A stretch of DNA of 32,304 nucleotides, from assembly GCA_937870635.1 (NCBI GenBank), contig CALMZP010000033.1, positions 1 to 32,304 of the forward strand, given 5' to 3'. Below are positions 6,749-14,913 of this stretch, piece by piece. Made by a program: the position numbers and the translations under genes. This DNA comes from an uncultured Acidobacteriota bacterium (GTDB lineage Bacteria; Acidobacteriota; Thermoanaerobaculia; Gp7-AA8). The notes under the pieces were generated by a model that was given only the letters and a program-made list of their open reading frames with translations, ran no database searches and was not told the origin of the DNA. The first letter of the stretch is position 1. Every line of letters starts with the position of its first letter.

Positions 6749-8458
6749 TCAATTCTTCGCCCCGGCGGCGCGGTACGCCTCCAGGCTTTTTGCGGCCTCG
6801 GCATCACCGATATCGAGGGCCTGGTGGGGATGGGCGATGTAGTAGCCCTGGATCAGGTCGACGCCGAGGTCTTTGCAGGCGTTGTACTCCTCGATGGTCT
6901 CGATGCCTTCGGCGAGCGTCTTCGCGCCTGTTTTTCCGGCGAGGTCGACCAGCATCCGCACGAGGTCCTGCTTGATCGGCTCGTCGGCCAGCGTCGAGAT
7001 CAGCCCTTTGGTGATCTTCAGGTAATCGGGTGACAGCGCGGCGATCGCTTCGAGCGACGCGTACCCCGACCCTGCATCGTCGATGGCGACTTCGATACCT
7101 TTCTCACGGAACTCGTCGAGAAACTTCCGGAACGTCGCGTAATCCTCGATCGCGGCGCGCTCGGTCAGCTCGAAGACGAAATGTCCGCGATGCTCGGCGA
7201 AGAACGACACCATCTCGTGAATGCGGAACTCCGACTCGCCGAACATCTCCGCCTCGAGGTTGAGAAGGAACTTCCGCCCCTCGAGACTCATGTCGCGGAG
7301 CCGGCGCAGCGCGTTCTCGAGCGCAATCGATTCGAGTGCCCACGCCAGGCGTGCCTCGCGCGCGAATGAGAACAACATGTCCGAATTGCGGAACGACGAG
7401 CCGGCCGGGCCGCGCGTGAGAATCTCGTAGCCGAAGACTTTCCCGTCCGCCGACCATGTGATCGGCTGGAAGAGCGTTGTCACACGCTTGCGCCGGATGA
7501 TGTCGCGCAGCTCTTTCGTCAGCTGTTTCTTGCGCTGCTGCTCGGCGTCGCGCACCGCGTCGCTGGCCGTGCCCATTCCCTGATAGATCTGGCGCTCCAG
7601 CCGGATCTGCGGCCGGTAGTCGATGCGCGTGGTGCCGACGAAAAACCCGATCTGCCCGGCCTGCATCGACGGAAATCTCTCGCGTACCGAGTCGATGAGG
7701 CGCTGCCGCATCTCGTTCGATGAGCCTTCCAGAGCATTCTCCTCGGTGAGATCCTGCCCTCGCGTCTCGAAGAAGACATAGAAACTCGAACCGCCGACGC
7801 GATGGGCCGTGACGAGTGCGTTGCGATACCGATGCTTCACTTCTTCCTCGAGCGCCATGCCGACGCGGCGGAGGAACTCGTCGAAGAACGCCCAGCCGTA
7901 TTCGGCTTCGATCGCTTCGAACTGTTCGATGTCGATGAACGCGATCCCCATCTCGCCCTGCTCGATGAGGATCTCCTTCAAACGGTCGATGACGATGGCC
8001 ACGGTCGGCAGGCCCGTGGCCCGATCTACCAGAGCGCTCTCCAGGATGGTCCGCGCCGCGCCCACTTCTTCGACGGCCGAACGCCCGCGGCCTAGGAGGG
8101 CCTGGATGCGCTTGACGACTTCGTCGCGGTTGAAGGGCTTGACCAGGTAATCGTCCGCGCCGACCTGAAGGCCGGTCAGACGGTCCTTCACGTCGCCGCG
8201 CCCGGTCATGAGGACGACCGCGATGCCGGCGGTCCGCTGTACGGCCTTCAGCGCCTGGCAGACTTCCCAGCCACTGCGCTTGGGCATCATGACGTCGAGG
8301 AGAACGACGTCGGGAAGACGGGACTGGGCGACGGAGAGCGCTTCCTCCCCATCACGGGCCTGGACGACGTCACACTCCAGCGGACGGAGGTACGTCCTCA
8401 GCAGTGCCACCACGTCTTCATCGTCGTCCGCTATGAGGACGACAGGCCGTTCGGACAT
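6749..8458 (-). CDS. Response regulator with degenerate GGDEF and EAL domains
   Basis: A 569-residue protein. A REC domain (about residues 4-125) has phosphoacceptor Asp55 in VVLLDVMMP and Lys in VKPFNRDE. A GGDEF-like domain (about 160-310) keeps IAFIDIEQFEAI, but its signature is replaced by VGGSSFYVFF, so cyclase activity is unlikely. An EAL domain (about 335-560) carries YEILTRGP, LLNLEAEMF, FELTER, IDDAGSGYASL, YLKITKG, LAEGIET and IQGYY, which retain the Glu, Asn, Asp-Asp, Lys, Glu and Gln ligands of c-di-GMP phosphodiesterases. It is therefore probably a phosphorylation-controlled phosphodiesterase. ATG 8458 is preferred over upstream starts: AGGTAG precedes it and REC begins at once. 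The gene appears monocistronic, with repeat-filled spacers on both sides. Confidence 0.87.
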   Translation of the reverse strand: MSERPVVLIADDDEDVVALLRTYLRPLECDVVQARDGEEALSVAQSRLPDVVLLDVMMPKRSGWEVCQALKAVQRTAGIAVVLMTGRGDVKDRLTGLQVGADDYLVKPFNRDEVVKRIQALLGRGRSAVEEVGAARTILESALVDRATGLPTVAIVIDRLKEILIEQGEMGIAFIDIEQFEAIEAEYGWAFFDEFLRRVGMALEEEVKHRYRNALVTAHRVGGSSFYVFFETRGQDLTEENALEGSSNEMRQRLIDSVRERFPSMQAGQIGFFVGTTRIDYRPQIRLERQIYQGMGTASDAVRDAEQQRKKQLTKELRDIIRRKRVTTLFQPITWSADGKVFGYEILTRGPAGSSFRNSDMLFSFAREARLAWALESIALENALRRLRDMSLEGRKFLLNLEAEMFGESEFRIHEMVSFFAEHRGHFVFELTERAAIEDYATFRKFLDEFREKGIEVAIDDAGSGYASLEAIAALSPDYLKITKGLISTLADEPIKQDLVRMLVDLAGKTGAKTLAEGIETIEEYNACKDLGVDLIQGYYIAHPHQALDIGDAEAAKSLEAYRAAGAKN

Positions 8459-8592
8459 CAATCTACCTGTGATGATTGCGGAAAATGCGCCAGAGCGATA
8501 GGGCCGGGGTCCTGCGATAGCATCCCCCTGTCGACTCATACTTTTACGGAAACACGATACCCGGGGCTGGGGAGGGACACGAGAGAGGGGAC

Positions 8593-8813
8593 GTGAATGG
8601 TGAATGGTGGATGGTCAATGGTCAATGGTGAGTGGATGGTCAATGGTCAATGGTGAGTGGATGGTCAATGGTCAATGGTGAATGGTGAGTGGGTCAAACG
8701 GTGAAAGCGGTCTGCATTCACCATTCACCATTGACCATTCCCGTCCCCTGTTCCTTTTCCGGAACATCTTCCTTCCCTCGAGCCTCTTCCCTCGAACCTC
8801 CTAGCCTCTTCCC
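8593..8813. repeat. Heptamer arrays in the 408-nt spacer before the phosphohexomutase gene
   Basis: The spacer 8459-8866 has no gene. From 8593 it holds tandem 7-mers of a GTSAATG family (GTGAATG, GTCAATG, GTGAGTG). Within them a 25-bp unit recurs at exact 25-bp steps from about 8614, 8639 and 8664. After a short spacer the array is closed by the inverted copies CATTCAC, CATTCAC, CATTGAC (about 8715-8738). A second run of four CCTCNNN heptamers follows at 8776-8803. Any promoter for the downstream gene must lie within about 50 nt of its start or inside the array; no clear -35/-10 pair is seen. Confidence 0.88.
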
Positions 8814-8866
8814 TCTTTTCAGCCTGTGCTAAGGTAACGATCCCTCCGCTCCGCACGGGAGAGTTG

Positions 8867-10270
8867 ATGATCAAATTCGGGACTTCGGGTTGGCGCGGCA
8901 TCATCGGTGAGGACTTCACATTCGAGAAAGTCCGCGTCGCCACACAGGGAATTGCCAACTACCTGAACAAGACCGGGCAGAAGGGTACCGGTGTGGTCGT
9001 GGCTTACGACACGCGATTTCTCTCCGAGAAGTTCGCTTCGGAAGCCGCCCGGATGCTGGCCTTCAACGGGATCCGGGCCTTTCTCTGTAACCGCGACGTC
9101 CCCACGCCGTGCGCGGCGTTCGAGACCACGCGCCGCAAGGCCATGGCCGCCATCAACTTCACTGCCTCGCACAACCCGCCCGAATACAACGGACTCAAGT
9201 TCTCCACCTCCACCGGCGCCCCCGCGCTGCCGGAAGTCACGCGAGCAATCGAGCGGGAGATCCACGCCGTTCAGGAGAAGAACGAGCGCATCGACGTCTA
9301 CGAGAAGCGCGAGCTGATCGAAGAGATCGATCCGAAGGACCGGTACCTCAACGAGCTGCGGACGAAGATCGACAGCGACGTCCTTCACAACAGCGGCCTT
9401 CGCATCGCCATCGACTCGCTTTACGGCACTTCGCGCGACTACCTCGATTACTTCCTGCTCGAGTCGGGTGCCGAGGTGAAGATCATTCACAACTATCGCG
9501 ACCCGTATTTCGGCGGGTTCTCCCCGGAGTGCAACGAGAAGAACCTCGGCGAGCTGCGCAAGATCGTCTCGAACGAGAAGTACGACCTCGGCCTCGCGAC
9601 GGACGGCGATGCCGACCGGTTCGGCGTCATCGACGAACGGAACCGGTTCGTGTCGCCGAACGTGATCCTCGCCCTGCTCGCCCTGTATCTGAAGCGTGAG
9701 CGCAAGATTCCCGGCGGGCTGGCGCGCACGGTGGCCACCACGCACCTCTTCGATGCGATCGCAAAGAAGCTCGACATTCCCTGCTACGAGACGCCCGTCG
9801 GCTTCAAGTTCATCGGTGAGCTCATCCTGCAGGACCTCGTCGCCATGGGCGGCGAGGAAAGCGCAGGCATGTCGATGCACGGGCACCTTCCGGAGAAAGA
9901 CGGCATCCTGGCCTGCCTCCTCGTCGCCGAGATGGTCGCCCGGCGCGGCAAACGCCTCGGCGAGCTGATCGACGAGATGTACAAAGAGTTCGGCACGTAT
10001 TACAGCAAGCGTTTCGACATGAAGCTGACCACGTCGGTCAAGCAGTCTCTGGCTGCGAAGCTCGCCAATCCTCCCGACGAGATCGAGGGCCTTCGCGTCA
10101 GGGACGTAAATACAGTCGACGGCGTGAAGCTGATCTTCGACCAGCAGACCTGGCTTCTCTTCCGCGTCTCGGGGACTGAGCCTGTCGCGCGCATCTACGC
10201 CGAGGCGTGCTCGCCGAAGGATCTGAAGAAGCTGCTCGATGCGGGCAAGAAATTCGTGGCTCCCGGATGA
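8867..10270 (+). CDS. Phosphohexomutase (phosphoglucomutase/phosphomannomutase family)
   Basis: A 467-residue alpha-D-phosphohexomutase, which interconverts hexose 1- and 6-phosphates for cell-surface polysaccharide precursors. All four active-site loops are present: the phosphoserine loop TASHNPPEYNG, the metal loop DGDADRFG, the sugar-specificity loop GGEESAG and the phosphate-binding loop RVSGTEPVARIY. GTSGWRG at the N-terminus is also typical. Length is normal for the family. The sugar-loop sequence suits glucose/mannose enzymes but does not fix the substrate. ATG 8867 is chosen over TTG 8864 because GGGAGAG lies at a suitable distance. The stop overlaps the start of the ferredoxin-like gene (ATGA), so the two are translationally coupled. 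Confidence 0.92.
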   Translation: MIKFGTSGWRGIIGEDFTFEKVRVATQGIANYLNKTGQKGTGVVVAYDTRFLSEKFASEAARMLAFNGIRAFLCNRDVPTPCAAFETTRRKAMAAINFTASHNPPEYNGLKFSTSTGAPALPEVTRAIEREIHAVQEKNERIDVYEKRELIEEIDPKDRYLNELRTKIDSDVLHNSGLRIAIDSLYGTSRDYLDYFLLESGAEVKIIHNYRDPYFGGFSPECNEKNLGELRKIVSNEKYDLGLATDGDADRFGVIDERNRFVSPNVILALLALYLKRERKIPGGLARTVATTHLFDAIAKKLDIPCYETPVGFKFIGELILQDLVAMGGEESAGMSMHGHLPEKDGILACLLVAEMVARRGKRLGELIDEMYKEFGTYYSKRFDMKLTTSVKQSLAAKLANPPDEIEGLRVRDVNTVDGVKLIFDQQTWLLFRVSGTEPVARIYAEACSPKDLKKLLDAGKKFVAPG

Positions 10271-10602
10271 AATACCCGTTTCAGAGACTATTTCTCATCT
10301 GTACCGGGGAGAGGTGCAACGATGACAAACGCGGCAAGGACCGGGGCGAAGAAATTCGCGCCGAACTGAAAGAGCTCAACAAGAAGCTCGGCCGCAAGGG
10401 AACCGTTCGCGTGTGCGCCGTCTCGTGCCTCGACCTCTGTGAGGTCGGTCCGAACATGGTGGTCCAGCCCGGCGGCACCGCGTACTCGCACCTCGACCGA
10501 AAGTCGGCGCGCGCCGTGTACGACGCGGAGATGGGCGAAGGTCCTCCCCGCCCCGATCTCGAATTCGACCCGGACGATCTGGCCGCCGCGCGTCGCAAGT
10601 AA
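10267..10602 (+). CDS. (2Fe-2S) ferredoxin-like, thioredoxin-fold protein
   Basis: A 111-residue protein with the layout of thioredoxin-like [2Fe-2S] ferredoxins: LFLICTGERC near the N-terminus (Cys12, Cys17), then VRVCAVSCLDLCEVGPNMVVQPGG (broken here by an extra Cys50 before Cys54 and Cys58). The CLDLCEVGPNMVV segment, with a Cys-x3-Cys pair followed by GP and a hydrophobic strand, is the strongest mark of the family. Cys spacing in the first motif is tighter than in the classic member, so which four residues bind the cluster is uncertain. The role is presumably electron transfer with unknown partners. It starts inside the stop of the mutase gene (4-nt overlap), an odd functional pairing. 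Confidence 0.8.
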   Translation: MKYPFQRLFLICTGERCNDDKRGKDRGEEIRAELKELNKKLGRKGTVRVCAVSCLDLCEVGPNMVVQPGGTAYSHLDRKSARAVYDAEMGEGPPRPDLEFDPDDLAAARRK

Positions 10603-10609
10603 AGGTGGA

Positions 10610-11686
10610 GTGCGGCAGCTTGCTGCGGCGGTTCCCTGGTCGCAGGTCCTCGCATCACCCGACGGTTCGCGCCTCGTCGCCATCAGCCGGGGTCCGGGGG
10701 CGACGAGCTGGCTGGGCAAGTTCAACCCGGCCGGCAAGGCCGCGGTTGCCGTCATCGATTCCTCAACGATGACAGTGCTCGCGCGGAACGAGCTCGGATG
10801 GGACGCGAGCGATGCTCAGATCACGGCCGACGGGAAGTCGGCGGTCATCCTTTCCCCCGGCGCGGCCTCCAAACCGTTCTCCTCGATCTACGTCGTCGAC
10901 CTGGCCAGCGGAAACGTCGTCGCCAGACAGCACCTGCCGCGCCGCGCCGCCGGTTCGCTTCTGGCCGGCAGCGGCCACGTCGCGGTGTACTTCGAAGGCG
11001 CGCCGAAAAACGGCGTGCCGACGCTGCTCAGCTTCCTCGAGCTTCCTTCGCTCGAGATGGCGGAGGAGGTTCGGATCGACAGGAAAACCGTCGCGCCGGC
11101 TGCATTCGAGAATCACGATCTGATCTACCTTCTTGAACAGTCGGGCTTCCGTCCGGCGACGCTTTACGCCGTGTCGATCGCACAGCGGAAGCTGGTGGCA
11201 ACGCATCCAGTCGGCGAGGTTGCGTCGATCGGCGCATTCGACCCCGCTGCCTCGCGCCTGTACGTTCTCAGCCAGTCGTCCACGCGGGGCAAACACGGTT
11301 TCAACGGGCGGATCGACATCTTCCGGAACGGCGAAGTCGAGCATGCCCTGAAGACTACCGACTACCCTACGAAGATGACCTTCACGCCCGATCGGACGCG
11401 CGCGCTCATTCACTCGAGCACCGACACGAGCGTACTGGACATTGCCACAATGCAGCAGGATGAGAAACCGGTGAGCTACGTCGGCGTGCCGCACTCCATC
11501 GCATTCACGCCAGACCAGAAGCGCGCCGTCCTATTCATGGCGTCGGAAGAAGGATGTTGCGGCGCGATCCTCTTCGACGTGGAAAAGAAGGAAGCCATCA
11601 AACACATGCGGGTCGGGGGCGCCGGCATCCGCATCGCCGAGGCCTTGTTGGCCGCGAAACCGATCGGGTGGGTCGTCCTCCCATAG
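10610..11686 (+). CDS. Beta-propeller (WD40/YVTN-like) protein
   Basis: A protein of about 358 residues made of repeated four-stranded blades. Signs are WSQVLASPDGSRLVAISRG, AQITADGKSAVIL, IYVVDLASGNVVARQHL, TLYAVSIAQRKLVATHPV, MTFTPDRTRALIHSS and IAFTPDQKRAVLFMAS. Strand pairs alternate with 'PDG/PDQ' turns as in YVTN or WD40-like propellers. GTG 10610 is the likeliest start, 7 nt after the ferredoxin-like gene, with AGGTGGA almost touching it. Upstream in-frame codons only translate the ferredoxin gene out of frame. No signal peptide is visible, although proteins of this type are often exported, and the first blade begins at once. A lost N-terminus is possible. Function unknown. Confidence 0.7.
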   Translation: MRQLAAAVPWSQVLASPDGSRLVAISRGPGATSWLGKFNPAGKAAVAVIDSSTMTVLARNELGWDASDAQITADGKSAVILSPGAASKPFSSIYVVDLASGNVVARQHLPRRAAGSLLAGSGHVAVYFEGAPKNGVPTLLSFLELPSLEMAEEVRIDRKTVAPAAFENHDLIYLLEQSGFRPATLYAVSIAQRKLVATHPVGEVASIGAFDPAASRLYVLSQSSTRGKHGFNGRIDIFRNGEVEHALKTTDYPTKMTFTPDRTRALIHSSTDTSVLDIATMQQDEKPVSYVGVPHSIAFTPDQKRAVLFMASEEGCCGAILFDVEKKEAIKHMRVGGAGIRIAEALLAAKPIGWVVLP

Positions 11687-11699
11687 CTCGAGACACCAC

Positions 11700-11937
11700 G
11701 AGTTCCGAGGTACGATCGATACCACCGGCGCGTCCTTCCATGGCCGGAGAGGCAGTGCCACGATCGCCGACGTCAGACCAGGGGTGCAGATCGTCGCGAC
11801 CATCATAAATCCACAGGCGCCCGTCTGACGCGCATCGATCCGTCGATCAAGGCCGGCGATGCGGTGGTCGTGCTGACGCGGCGCGATGCCCCCGGGAACC
11901 TGATCGCCGTCACGATCATGAAGTCGATGCGGCGGCG
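11700..11937 (+). pseudogene. Frameshifted remnant of a small beta-barrel (DUF5666-like) gene
   Basis: One frame reads RGTIDTTGASFHGRRGSATI then ADVRPGVQIVATIINPQAPV to a stop at 11826-11828. An overlapping frame then carries on with TRIDPSIKAGDAVVVLTRRD and APGNLIAVTIMKS. Joined, the two parts resemble repeated small-barrel domains of the kind in which 'ADxKPGDxVVV' is followed by 'A..I..'. No start codon or ribosome-binding site precedes the first part. The remnant ends next to a dispersed palindrome. The similarity is judged by eye, so the identity is tentative; a non-coding stretch with chance similarity is the alternative. Confidence 0.35.
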
Positions 11938-11961
11938 TTCCACCTCGCACCGGGATCGCCT

Positions 11962-11988
11962 GGTGGAGCGCGGGCGACCTCGCCCGCG
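11962..11988. repeat. Dispersed GC palindrome (GTGGAG + CGCGGGCGA..TCGCCCGCG)
   Basis: A 9-bp perfect stem CGCGGGCGA/TCGCCCGCG with a 2-nt centre, preceded by GTGGAG. The same unit, reverse complemented, is at 6693-6718, and two further copies facing each other are at 24530-24555 and 24580-24606. All four are intergenic. Shared flanking bases beyond the stem show that this is one repeat family rather than independent hairpins. Confidence 0.85.
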
Positions 11989-12080
11989 ATGGGCGTTTGA
12001 CCCTCGCCGCAGGGTTGAGCGCCGCTCGCCCCTCGCGGCCACCACCGTTTTCCAGAAATAGCGTCTGTTTTCAGAAGAAA

Positions 12081-12135
12081 CGTCCTGGGTCCAGACCTGA
12101 CGCCAGGACGGCGCCGGGACGGAACGTAACGTTCC
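12081..12135 (+). promoter_or_regulatory. Structured leader upstream of the secreted-paralogue operon
   Basis: Two inverted repeats lie 84-138 nt before the ATG at 12219: CGTCCTGG (12081-12088) with CCAGGACG (12103-12110), and the near-perfect palindrome GGAACGT-A-ACGTTCC (12121-12135). They could be an operator, part of a folded 5' leader or a terminator for upstream transcription. A run of T is absent, so a rho-independent terminator is less likely. A strong Shine-Dalgarno (GAGAGGAGG) follows at about 12206-12214. Confidence 0.4.
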
Positions 12136-12218
12136 GGGCGAAAACATCATCCCTCCTAGCAGTGCCCACTCATCGGTCCGTCCAACCGATCCCCAGCCGT
12201 TCAACGAGAGGAGGAAGC

Positions 12219-14891
12219 ATGAAGGTCCTGACCCGATCCATGTCCGTGGTCCTGACTGTCTTGTGTGCGGGAACGCTCGTCGCGAATGTCGCGCCGGCCG
12301 CACCTGACCAGGTTCGAGCCCAGCTGTCGTCGTACTTCAAAAACATCGGTACCAACTCCCCAACTGTCTTAGGAGGCCTCGCCAAATCGCCCGACGCGAT
12401 GGCGGCGATCCAGGAGCGCATCGCAAAGATGAGCGATGCGGAGGCCGCAAAGCTTCAGAAGTTGCTGAGCGAGACGCCTGACTGGCAGATCGCTCCCGAA
12501 GCTTTTGCCGGCGCATTTCCTCCGGAGATGCTCGAGCAGATCAAACGTGTCGGCGCGGATTACACGGCGGCGGTCCCGAAAGCCGAGAAGATGCGCGACG
12601 ACGTCCGGACGCTGGTCGAAGTCCTGAAGCGAGTGCCGGACACGCGGCTTCAGGAGCTCGGCATCGACCGGAAGATGATCGCCTCGCTCGGCACGACGTT
12701 CGAGCAGATGACACCGCTGCAGGTGGCCATGCTCCAACGCCAGGCCACAGGTGCGAACGAGTGGAACGAAAAAAGCGCTCTGGCCATCCACACGCTGCCT
12801 CCCGCATTGCAGCGTGGAGCGATGGCTCTCACGGCACATGGCGCGCTGAGCGAAAAGGACATCGCTGAGCTCAACATGTTCCGGGACGAGCTCGTGTCGG
12901 TGCTGAGCCGGATCGACACTCTGCCGCCCTCGGCGCGCGAAAAACTCAAGATCGGACCGCTCGCAGGAAAGATGGAGCAGATCCGCAATGCGCCGCCGGA
13001 CGTCCTCTTCATGGTCCGTCACAACCTCAGCAAGGAGATGATGGCGACCCTCAAGGCGAACGTCGCATTCCTGGAAAGACTCTCCAACTTCTCGGACGAA
13101 GAGAAGAAGCAGCTCGACGAGTTCCGGAGCGAGCTCGGCGAGGCGCTGCATGGAACCGCCGGGGACGACGCGCAGAAGATGCTCGCCGGCCTCGGACCGG
13201 ACCATCTTTTCATGCTGCGGAAGCAGATGGGACATTACGGCGAGTGGCAGACGGCTCTGCCGGTCGTGTATCAGACGATGTCCGCGCCGGAACTGCCGGA
13301 CCGCCTCCGCCTGGTGGAGGGCCCGGCGGCCGATCCGGGCACGGTCGAATCGCTGGAAGAGTTCCGCGCCCAGGCGCTTCGCTACATCGACGCCGCCGGC
13401 CCCACCTCCGGTCTCGATGCCGAGCTCGTGAAGCGGGCGCGCGCGTCGGTCGAGAGCGCACCGCTGAAACGGCTCGAGCTGATCCGCATGACCGTCGAGC
13501 GCTTGCCCGCCGGATCTTCGGACGCAGCCAAGCTTTCCGTGGCGCTGATGCATGACATCAACTTCGGCTGCGACCTCAGTTTCACCGCGGTCCCGCGCGC
13601 ATGCGTGGTGATCTGCGATCCTACGGGAATCCTCGGTTGCGCCGAAGTGTGCACGCCCGCCGTGGAAGTCTCGGTCAGCTTCGACTTCATCTGCAATCCG
13701 CTCGAGGACGCGATGGAAGCGGTCGAACACAGTGTCACGAGCGTGGCCAACGGCATCGTGAGCACGATGCAGGCCGGCATCAACACAGCGATCAGCAACG
13801 TGCAGTCGGCGATCAACAACGCCATCGCCGCGGTCACCAGCACCATCGACAACGTCGTCAGCGCCATCACCAGCACCGTCAATGACGTGTGGACATTCCT
13901 GCAGCAGCTGCCGGGGAAGGCCTGGGACGCGATCAAGGCCGCTCTCAATCTTCTTCTCGACATCGAGATCAGGAACGGCATCACTCTCCGCGACCTCGTC
14001 GGCCGCGGCGCCGAACATGCCCTCACCTCGATGAAGACGCTCCTCGGCCTAGCCGAAGGATGGTGGAACGCCGTGTCCACGTTCACGCTGCCGGCCATCC
14101 CCTGCCCGCCGGCCGGGTTCCACACCCCGTTCGGCGATGTCGGCGACAGCGCGGCCTCCGACAACTACGGCCGCTACAAGCTCGTGATCGACGGAATCAT
14201 CGGCATGATCCCCGACACGGAAACCAGTCTGGCCATCAAGATCCCCGCGCAGGTGCTCTACATGGCCTTCGACTTCCTCGGCCTCTGCCTCGAACAGGCC
14301 TCGGCTGCTGCCGATTCGGCCCAGCTGACGTCGCGACACAACCTCGTCGTGACGAATTTCGCGAACACGCAGATCTTCGTCAGCACCCAGATCTCCGGCC
14401 TCGCCGCCGCATCCGGCACCCAGACCAACACGATCCTGGCGCTCATCAGCGCGCAGAGCCAGAACATTCAGAACTCGACCAGGAATCACAGCTCGACGAT
14501 CCAGACGCTGGTCAACAGCGAATCGACCGAGATGCACAGCCTGATCGATACCGAGAGCACGAAGATCCAGAACCTCATCCAGGCCGAAAGCGATGACACC
14601 CAGAACGACGTCGCGGAGTTCCAGGAACTGAACCTCCGCCTGACGATCGAACGCGTTCTGCAGGCCGGCACGAACAACGAGGTCGGGCACCTGCAGCTGC
14701 GCGCACCGTGGGGTCGCCTGCAGCGCGTCAGCGAGATCGTGAAGGAATCGATCGATTCGATGAGCACGTCCGGTGAAGGCATCGGTCAGGCTCGCAAGTA
14801 TTACGACACCGCCATGGCGCTGATGGCTGACGGCAAGGACAAGGAAGCCTTCCGGCAGTTCGCACTGGCTTACCGAGAGACCACGAAGTAA
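12219..14891 (+). CDS. Large secreted hendecad coiled-coil protein, paralogue A (unknown function)
   Basis: Not a family I recognise. It is 890 residues with a Sec signal peptide (MKVLTRSMSVVLTVLCAGTL, cleavage probably after ANVAPA). Residues ~30-440 are helical and charged. Residues ~450-490 form a Cys-rich loop (six Cys, including CVVICDPTGILGCAEVC). Residues ~500-560 are hydrophobic 11-residue repeats (VTSVANGIVST, MQAGINTAISN, VQSAINNAIAA, VTSTIDNVVSA). A core at ~575-695 contains LNLLLDIEIRNGIT, EGWWNAVSTF and PCPPAGFHTPFG. More 11-residue repeats follow at ~735-800 (IQTLVNSESTE, MHSLIDTESTK, IQNLIQAESDD), then a helical tail ending in a TPR-like AFRQFALAYRE. Hendecads form right-handed coiled coils, so an oligomeric or envelope structural role is inferred. 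GAGAGGAGG sits before the ATG; paralogue B follows after 22 nt. Confidence 0.85.
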   Translation: MKVLTRSMSVVLTVLCAGTLVANVAPAAPDQVRAQLSSYFKNIGTNSPTVLGGLAKSPDAMAAIQERIAKMSDAEAAKLQKLLSETPDWQIAPEAFAGAFPPEMLEQIKRVGADYTAAVPKAEKMRDDVRTLVEVLKRVPDTRLQELGIDRKMIASLGTTFEQMTPLQVAMLQRQATGANEWNEKSALAIHTLPPALQRGAMALTAHGALSEKDIAELNMFRDELVSVLSRIDTLPPSAREKLKIGPLAGKMEQIRNAPPDVLFMVRHNLSKEMMATLKANVAFLERLSNFSDEEKKQLDEFRSELGEALHGTAGDDAQKMLAGLGPDHLFMLRKQMGHYGEWQTALPVVYQTMSAPELPDRLRLVEGPAADPGTVESLEEFRAQALRYIDAAGPTSGLDAELVKRARASVESAPLKRLELIRMTVERLPAGSSDAAKLSVALMHDINFGCDLSFTAVPRACVVICDPTGILGCAEVCTPAVEVSVSFDFICNPLEDAMEAVEHSVTSVANGIVSTMQAGINTAISNVQSAINNAIAAVTSTIDNVVSAITSTVNDVWTFLQQLPGKAWDAIKAALNLLLDIEIRNGITLRDLVGRGAEHALTSMKTLLGLAEGWWNAVSTFTLPAIPCPPAGFHTPFGDVGDSAASDNYGRYKLVIDGIIGMIPDTETSLAIKIPAQVLYMAFDFLGLCLEQASAAADSAQLTSRHNLVVTNFANTQIFVSTQISGLAAASGTQTNTILALISAQSQNIQNSTRNHSSTIQTLVNSESTEMHSLIDTESTKIQNLIQAESDDTQNDVAEFQELNLRLTIERVLQAGTNNEVGHLQLRAPWGRLQRVSEIVKESIDSMSTSGEGIGQARKYYDTAMALMADGKDKEAFRQFALAYRETTK

Positions 14892-14913
14892 CGGTCAAAG
14901 GAAAGGAGCCATC

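Noticed and set aside
8593-8738. Short direct repeats as a CRISPR or replication-origin iteron array
   Set aside because: Units are 7 bp without spacers, closed by inverted copies, and no cas, dnaA or rep gene is nearby.
12369-14018. 549-codon - strand frame opposite paralogue A
   Set aside because: Paralogue A has a signal peptide, a strong ribosome-binding site and a conserved paralogue; the antisense frame has none of these.
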